From positions 1 through 11,077 of the forward strand of contig JBJMWW010000067.1 of the NCBI GenBank assembly GCA_045809945.1: a stretch of 11,077 bases of DNA. The letters are read 5' to 3'. The notes beneath the pieces are model-generated. The model was not told the origin of the DNA. It saw only the letters and a program-made list of their open reading frames with translations, and made no database searches. How positions within the stretch are numbered: position 1 is the stretch's first letter; the number at the start of each line of letters is the position of its first letter. The DNA comes from CADDYX01 sp045809945. GTDB lineage: Bacteria > Verrucomicrobiota > Verrucomicrobiia > Chthoniobacterales > UBA10450. Below are positions 7,248 through 11,077 of this stretch, piece by piece. The translations under genes and the position numbers were made by a program.

Positions 7248-7278
7248 TCCCGCGATGCGTCGTTCTCTGGCGCTGTCG

Positions 7279-7366
7279 ATTCCGAGCGTAGCGAGGAACC
7301 GCACAAGCGTCCGAGTAGACGCCGCCGCTACGACGCCTGCGAGGTCCCTCGCATTCGCTCGGGATG
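7279..7366. repeat. Long imperfect inverted repeat between convergent genes
   Basis: The left arm (about 7280-7311, containing CCGAGCGTAGCGAGGAACC) and the right arm (about 7331-7364, containing GGTCCCTCGCATTCGCTCGGG) are imperfect reverse complements over roughly 30 bases with a few mismatches and small bulges, leaving a loop near 7312-7330. It lies between two convergent genes (the M42 peptidase and the cupin) and can form the same hairpin in both transcripts, so it could act as a bidirectional terminator or stabiliser. It lacks a T-tract. The GAGCG-AGCGAGG / CCTCGC-CGCTC pattern looks like an interspersed repeat of the kind I associate with soil-bacterial intergenic regions; copy number cannot be judged from one window. 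Confidence 0.65.
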
Positions 7367-7376
7367 GCCGGCAGGT

Positions 7377-7919
7377 TTACCGAACTTCGTGATCGTATCG
7401 CCGCCGGATGCTGTTGCCGAGTTTGCTGATGTCGGCGCCGTAAATGTGCAGCGAGACAGCCACGCCATCGCTGGCGTTACAAACCCGATGCACGTCACCC
7501 GGCGGAACGAGACTCGCGATTGAGCCAGTCGGATTTGCATGTTCGCCCGTGACGACGAGATGCGGATCGCGCCCGGCGCCGCGCAGCTCGTAAGTGGTTT
7601 CCTGCTCCTGGCCGCGATACACGCCGACAACGCACCACGATACGTGATCGTGAATCTGCGTCGCTTGTCCGGGCAACCAGACCAGCGCGACGATGGAAAA
7701 ACACCCGTCCGGTTCGACGTATAGAATGTGTTGCCGATAACCGCTCGGATCCGGAGCGATTTGTTCCGGTGCAAGCAAATCAGCGCGACTGATAAACTCG
7801 CGCAACACGTCGGCAACTGCAGCGCCTGTCGTGGCGGCATCAAGGTCGCGCCGCACCACATCGCGCACTCCGGCGATCAACTCGTCCAGCGCGGTGGCAG
7901 TTGTTAGTGGTGCGTGCAT
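7377..7919 (-). CDS. Cysteine dioxygenase-family cupin (thiol dioxygenase)
   Basis: A 180-residue cytoplasmic non-haem iron dioxygenase of the cysteine dioxygenase (CDO) type, which oxidises the thiol of cysteine, or a related thiol such as 3-mercaptopropionate, to a sulfinate with O2. The iron-binding triad is visible: H90 and H92 in QIHDHVSW and H144 in PPGDVHRV. SLHIY (157-160) supplies H158 and Y160, matching the conserved His and Tyr near the CDO C-terminus. C96 is close to, but by my count one residue off, the position of the cysteine cross-linked to Tyr in mammalian CDO, so the cross-link is doubtful. Substrate cannot be decided from sequence. It starts at ATG 7917-7919, 9 bp after the sulfite-oxidase stop codon, so the two are almost certainly one operon; together they suggest thiol to sulfinate, then sulfite to sulfate. 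Confidence 0.85.
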   Translation of the reverse strand: MHAPLTTATALDELIAGVRDVVRRDLDAATTGAAVADVLREFISRADLLAPEQIAPDPSGYRQHILYVEPDGCFSIVALVWLPGQATQIHDHVSWCVVGVYRGQEQETTYELRGAGRDPHLVVTGEHANPTGSIASLVPPGDVHRVCNASDGVAVSLHIYGADISKLGNSIRRRYDHEVR

Positions 7920-7928
7920 CGCATCCGA

Positions 7929-8972
7929 TTATACGACCTCGATCTCGATCGGCAGGCAAAAATTAACCATGTAACTGCCGCGATTCGCATCGTGGTGCAG
8001 CGCCTGCGATCGGCCTAACGAATCAGTCGCGCGCGAGCGAAGCGTGTAGTTGCCGCGCGTTTGCGGCGCTTGCCATTTCATATTCCAAAGCCGCCATGCA
8101 TTCCGTAGCGAATCGCTCAGAAGCGTTGCTTCCTGCCACGTTTTTCCTTCGTCGGCGGTGATCTCGACTCGCGTGATGTCGGCTTCCGACGTCCACGCTG
8201 CGCCGGAGATCTCATAGAGCGAACCCGCGCAAATTTTCTCACCCATCGCCGGCCGCGCGATTTGCGATTTCACCTGCATCTCTCGTAACGGAATGAGAAC
8301 CGGACCGGCGGCGTCCTGTCGCCAATAACCGTAATCGACCGTCTCGTAGTAGCCGTCGAATTCGCGGTCAAGCGCGACGATCCGCCGCAGCCACTTGATC
8401 GACGCCATTCCGTACCAGCCCGGCACAATCGCGCGCAGCGGAAAACCGTGCGCCGGCGAGAGCGGCTCGCCATTCATCTCGTAAGCGAGGAGCACATCGT
8501 CGAGCGCCTTCCCGCGTGGAATGCTGCGCGCGAAATGGATTTCGCCGCCCGGTCGCGGCGGTTCGGCAATCGGCCCGCGATCTGCGCCCTCGAGCACGAT
8601 GTGACGAGCTTGGTCGCGCAGGTCAGCCGCTGCGAGGACATCGCGCAACAACACGCCGCTCCACTGCGCGTTACCTACCGCGCCGAGTTCCCATTGCACT
8701 CCCTTCGCTTTCGGAACGAGAAAGACGCGGCTATTGCCCGCACATTCCATCGTCATTTCCGTGGTTTGTTTCGGCAGCGCACGAAGCTCGTCGAGGGTGA
8801 ACTCATGCTGCTGCGCAACGGCGCCTTCGATATACAGCCGCCACGTGTCGGAATCGATTTTCGGCACGGGAAAATGCGAACGGACGTAGAAATTTTCGTT
8901 CGGCGTAATGCGATTCTCGAGCGACGAAAATGTCATTTCGAGATTGGCCGGTTCCTTTTCGCGAATGATCAT
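7929..8972 (-). CDS. Sulfite oxidase-like molybdopterin oxidoreductase
   Basis: A 347-residue enzyme of the sulfite oxidase family, which oxidises sulfite to sulfate at a molybdenum-pterin centre. The cofactor domain (about 10-215) contains TMECAGNSR, whose C77 is the expected molybdenum-ligating cysteine, and the HGFPLRAIVPGWYG stretch followed by KWL (about 175-195), which provides cofactor- and substrate-contacting residues. The C-terminal dimerisation domain (about 225-345) has the Ig-like ITRVEITADEGKTWQEA pattern. There is no haem-binding b5-type domain, no CxxCH motif and no signal peptide, so it resembles cytoplasmic bacterial members with a separate electron acceptor; none is encoded nearby. 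The ATG at 8970-8972 gives the MIIREKEPANLE N-terminus common in this subgroup. It is the first gene of the pair with the thiol dioxygenase and is divergent from the cyclophilin with only 9 bp between starts. Confidence 0.9.
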   Translation of the reverse strand: MIIREKEPANLEMTFSSLENRITPNENFYVRSHFPVPKIDSDTWRLYIEGAVAQQHEFTLDELRALPKQTTEMTMECAGNSRVFLVPKAKGVQWELGAVGNAQWSGVLLRDVLAAADLRDQARHIVLEGADRGPIAEPPRPGGEIHFARSIPRGKALDDVLLAYEMNGEPLSPAHGFPLRAIVPGWYGMASIKWLRRIVALDREFDGYYETVDYGYWRQDAAGPVLIPLREMQVKSQIARPAMGEKICAGSLYEISGAAWTSEADITRVEITADEGKTWQEATLLSDSLRNAWRLWNMKWQAPQTRGNYTLRSRATDSLGRSQALHHDANRGSYMVNFCLPIEIEVV

Positions 8973-8981
8973 CTCGTCGTC

Positions 8982-9632
8982 GTGCGTTTACGCATTCCCA
9001 GGTCGGCTTTCATCCTGATTCTCTTCGTCGCCGTTACAAGCTTCGCTGGCAACTCAGTTCTGGATAACCCGCGCAACACATTCTGGTCCACACCGGCGCC
9101 TGAAGTTTTTCAGGCGAAATTTCAGACGAACAAAGGCGAATTCGTGATCGAAGCGCATCGCGCGTGGGCGCCGCGCGGAGTTGATCGGTTTTACAATCTG
9201 GTGCGCGCCGGATTTTTTGACGACTCACGGTTCTTCCGTGTCCGCGCTGGTTTCATCGCACAGTTTGGCATCGCGGGCGATCCGCGCATCGCGCAGCTCT
9301 GGCGCAACGAAAGCATTCCAGACGATCCGGTTCGTGAGAGCAATGTCCGCGGCAGCGTTGCCTACGCGATGACCGGACCAAACGCCCGCACGACGCAGTT
9401 CTTCATTAATCTCGTAGACAACACCAAGCTCGACTCGCAGGGTTTCGCCCCAATCGGCAGAGTCACCAGGGAAATGGAAATCGTCGATCAGCTCTACTCC
9501 GGCTACGGCGAGAACGCCGGCGGCGGTATGCGCGGCGGCAAACAAGACAAAATCTTCGCTCAAGGCAACGCCGGGCTCGACCGCGATTTCCCGCGTCTCG
9601 ACAAAATCATTCGCGTAATCGTTGTGCCGTAA
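8982..9632 (+). CDS. Exported cyclophilin-type peptidyl-prolyl cis-trans isomerase
   Basis: A 216-residue cyclophilin that speeds cis-trans isomerisation at X-Pro bonds, probably outside the cytoplasmic membrane. A basic N-region and hydrophobic core (RLRIPRSAFILILFVAVTSF) form a signal peptide. The cyclophilin domain (about 42-216) keeps R86, F91 and Q94 in FFRVRAGFIAQFG, and Q139 and F141 in TTQFFIN, equivalent to R55, F60, Q63, Q111 and F113 of human CypA; F155 replaces the Trp that binds cyclosporin, as in many bacterial forms. The frame is open far upstream to 8448, but that part is antisense to the sulfite oxidase. I chose GTG at 8982 because it directly precedes the signal peptide; no ATG is available there and no good Shine-Dalgarno sequence is seen, so the start is uncertain. 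It may be read together with the downstream BNR-repeat gene, 54 bp away. Confidence 0.87.
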   Translation: MRLRIPRSAFILILFVAVTSFAGNSVLDNPRNTFWSTPAPEVFQAKFQTNKGEFVIEAHRAWAPRGVDRFYNLVRAGFFDDSRFFRVRAGFIAQFGIAGDPRIAQLWRNESIPDDPVRESNVRGSVAYAMTGPNARTTQFFINLVDNTKLDSQGFAPIGRVTREMEIVDQLYSGYGENAGGGMRGGKQDKIFAQGNAGLDRDFPRLDKIIRVIVVP

Positions 9633-9686
9633 CCTCGCGCTCTGACCGGCGGCTTTACAGCGCGGCCCCTCACTGGAAATTGGCGG

Positions 9687-11077
9687 ATGCGTCGATTCGT
9701 TCTTTCTCTGTTCCTTGCTTCGGCAATTGCATTGCACGCTCAACAGCAGCCGTCGGCTCCGCCTGAGAGCCGTCCGCCGGAGCAGGCGCGCGAAACTCCC
9801 GTGCTCGAACGATCGCCGGCGCTTCCGCAGCTCAACGAGGTACTGTTCAAAAATCTAAAGGCGCGCTCGATCGGTCCTGCGACACCTGGCGGGCGTGTCT
9901 CGGAGATCGCAATTGATCCGCGCAATCCGGCGGTCTTCTTCGTCGGCTTTAGCACCGGCGGTTTGTTCAAGACCGCTGACAACGGTGTGACGTTCGATGC
10001 CGTGTTCGACAAGGAAGCGGTGCAATCGATCGGCGCCGTTGCGATCGCGCCGTCGAACACGGATGTGGTGGGGGTCGGGACGGGTGAAGCGAGTGATCGC
10101 AACACGGCGGAGTGGGGGAACGGCGTTTACCGCTCCGTCGACGGCGGCAGCTCGTGGGAGCACGTCGGACTCGACAACAGCCGCGTGATCGGCCGGATCG
10201 TCGCACATCCGACGAATCCTGATACCGCCTACGTTGCCGCCGGCGGAAATCTCTGGGCCGACGGTGGCGAACGCGGCCTTTTCAAAACGATGGACGGCGG
10301 CAAAACGTGGAAAGCGGTGTTGCAAGCGCCCGCTCCGCAGAACGCAGTGCTTGGGTGCGTCGACGTTGCGATCGATCCATCGAACCCCGATGTCGTTTAT
10401 GCGGCCATGTACGCGCGCCGACGCACACCGTGGAGTTTCGCATTCGGCCTGGACCTGACCGGCGGCCAGGACCTCGGCGGAATTTACAAAAGCGTGAACG
10501 GCGGCGGTAGCTGGAAGAAACTGACGAACGGTTTGCCCGGCGCAACCGGCCGCATCGGCCTGTCGGTTGCCGCGGGCAATCCAAAAATTGTCATGGCCGT
10601 CGTGCAGAGCAACGAAGGCGGCGCCGGTGATTTCACTGACATTCACAGCAAGGCCGGCGGTGTATTTCGCAGCGAAGACGGCGGCGAGAAATGGACACGC
10701 GTGAGCGACTTCGATCCGCGGCCGTTTTACTTCAGCCAGATTCGGATCGATCCGGCGAACGATCAGCGCGTCTACTTGTTAGGCTTCGCGCTTCTCGTTT
10801 CCGACGACGGCGGCAGAAATTTTCGCGAAGATCTTTCCGAGAAACTTCATCCTGACCAGCACGCGCTCGCGATTCAACCAGGCAGCGTTCCCGCACCAAA
10901 ACCGCCAAAGCCCGAGGACAAAAATAAGCCGGCGAAACCGGGCATTTGTCAGCGGCTCCTGATCGGAAACGACGGCGGTGTTTACCAGAGCTATAGCGGC
11001 GGCAAAGGCTGGGAGCATCTCGCGCGCATCGCAGCGGGCGAATTCTACCGGATCGCGATGGATGATTTGCGGCCCTA
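9687..11077 (+). CDS. Exported sortilin/VPS10-like BNR-repeat protein, N-terminal part (cut by window edge)
   Basis: The frame is open from ATG 9687 to the window end, giving 463 residues; the stop lies outside. An N-terminal signal peptide (MRRFVLSLFLASAIALHA) is followed by a Pro-rich stretch (about 19-45) and then a beta-propeller domain beginning ARSIGPATPGGRVSEIAIDP. Asp-box motifs occur at S150 (SVDGGSSW), T201 (TMDGGKTW), S269 (SVNGGGSW), S329 (SEDGGEKW) and S372 (SDDGGRNF), each preceded by a hydrophobic strand and an I-P-x-N-P turn (IDPRNP, HPTNP, IDPSNP). The motif ARRRTPW near 243 is typical of bacterial VPS10/sortilin-like 'BNR glycosyl hydrolase' annotations, usually around 1000 residues long. 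A low-complexity KPPKPEDKNKPAKP insert lies near 405-420. No catalytic function is established for this family, and I see no hydrolase active site here. It is not closely related to the 2247-6095 protein beyond the shared Asp-box motif. Confidence 0.85.
   Translation, partial: MRRFVLSLFLASAIALHAQQQPSAPPESRPPEQARETPVLERSPALPQLNEVLFKNLKARSIGPATPGGRVSEIAIDPRNPAVFFVGFSTGGLFKTADNGVTFDAVFDKEAVQSIGAVAIAPSNTDVVGVGTGEASDRNTAEWGNGVYRSVDGGSSWEHVGLDNSRVIGRIVAHPTNPDTAYVAAGGNLWADGGERGLFKTMDGGKTWKAVLQAPAPQNAVLGCVDVAIDPSNPDVVYAAMYARRRTPWSFAFGLDLTGGQDLGGIYKSVNGGGSWKKLTNGLPGATGRIGLSVAAGNPKIVMAVVQSNEGGAGDFTDIHSKAGGVFRSEDGGEKWTRVSDFDPRPFYFSQIRIDPANDQRVYLLGFALLVSDDGGRNFREDLSEKLHPDQHALAIQPGSVPAPKPPKPEDKNKPAKPGICQRLLIGNDGGVYQSYSGGKGWEHLARIAAGEFYRIAMDDLRP

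Noticed and set aside
7928..7933. Perfect TATAAT on the minus strand just ahead of the thiol dioxygenase start
   Set aside because: It arises from the GTA-TAA stop context of the sulfite oxidase; the position 17 bp upstream reads CCTGCC, with no -35 similarity, so a separate promoter is unsupported.
8448..8981. N-terminal extension of the cyclophilin frame, open to 8448
   Set aside because: It is antisense to well-supported sulfite-oxidase coding sequence, shows no domain, and would place the clear signal peptide in the middle of a protein.
9855..10646. 263-residue antisense ORF over the VPS10-like gene
   Set aside because: The sense frame shows a signal peptide and regularly spaced Asp boxes; the antisense protein has no recognisable pattern.

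Overview
The window is GC-rich and densely packed, with short intergenic gaps and genes on both strands. The best clue to its origin is the paired C-terminal domain of the large secreted protein (two copies of a module with R-ADVLTGD and ND-NW motifs after a Pro/Thr-rich linker). I associate this architecture with Verrucomicrobiota, especially soil Chthoniobacterales-like lineages, and the interspersed hairpin repeats fit that. This placement is inference; no rRNA or other phylogenetic marker is present.

Layout: (1) 1-1447, minus strand: tRNA-Arg(UCG), a six-helix membrane protein, a small CBU_0592-like membrane protein and the N-terminus of a long-form deoxyribose-phosphate aldolase (deoC) cut by the window edge. 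(2) 1495-2163, minus: an OmpR/PhoB-type response regulator with no histidine kinase in view. (3) 2247-6095, plus, divergent from the regulator: a 1282-residue exported Asp-box (BNR/sialidase-like) protein built from an internal tandem duplication of about 450 residues, a Pro/Thr/Ser linker and two homologous C-terminal modules. (4) 6186-7247, plus: an M42-type metallo-aminopeptidase. (5) 7377-8972, minus: a sulfite-oxidase-like molybdopterin enzyme followed after 9 bp by a cysteine-dioxygenase-family cupin, a plausible thiol-to-sulfate oxidation pair. (6) 8982-9632, plus: an exported cyclophilin whose proposed GTG start lies 9 bp from the oppositely oriented sulfite-oxidase start. (7) 9687 to the end, plus: the N-terminal 463 residues of an exported sortilin/VPS10-like BNR-repeat protein cut by the window edge.

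Between genes there are two inverted-repeat elements (6112-6168 and 7279-7366) and a short AT-rich direct-repeat tract (1456-1496). No gap exceeds 300 bases; the largest are 256-398 and 7248-7376. I see no CRISPR array, transposase, phage gene or rRNA. The functional links best supported by gene arrangement are the sulfur-oxidation pair and, more weakly, the response regulator with the large divergent exported protein. I found no clear multi-gene undescribed system. The most unusual object is the duplicated Asp-box protein.
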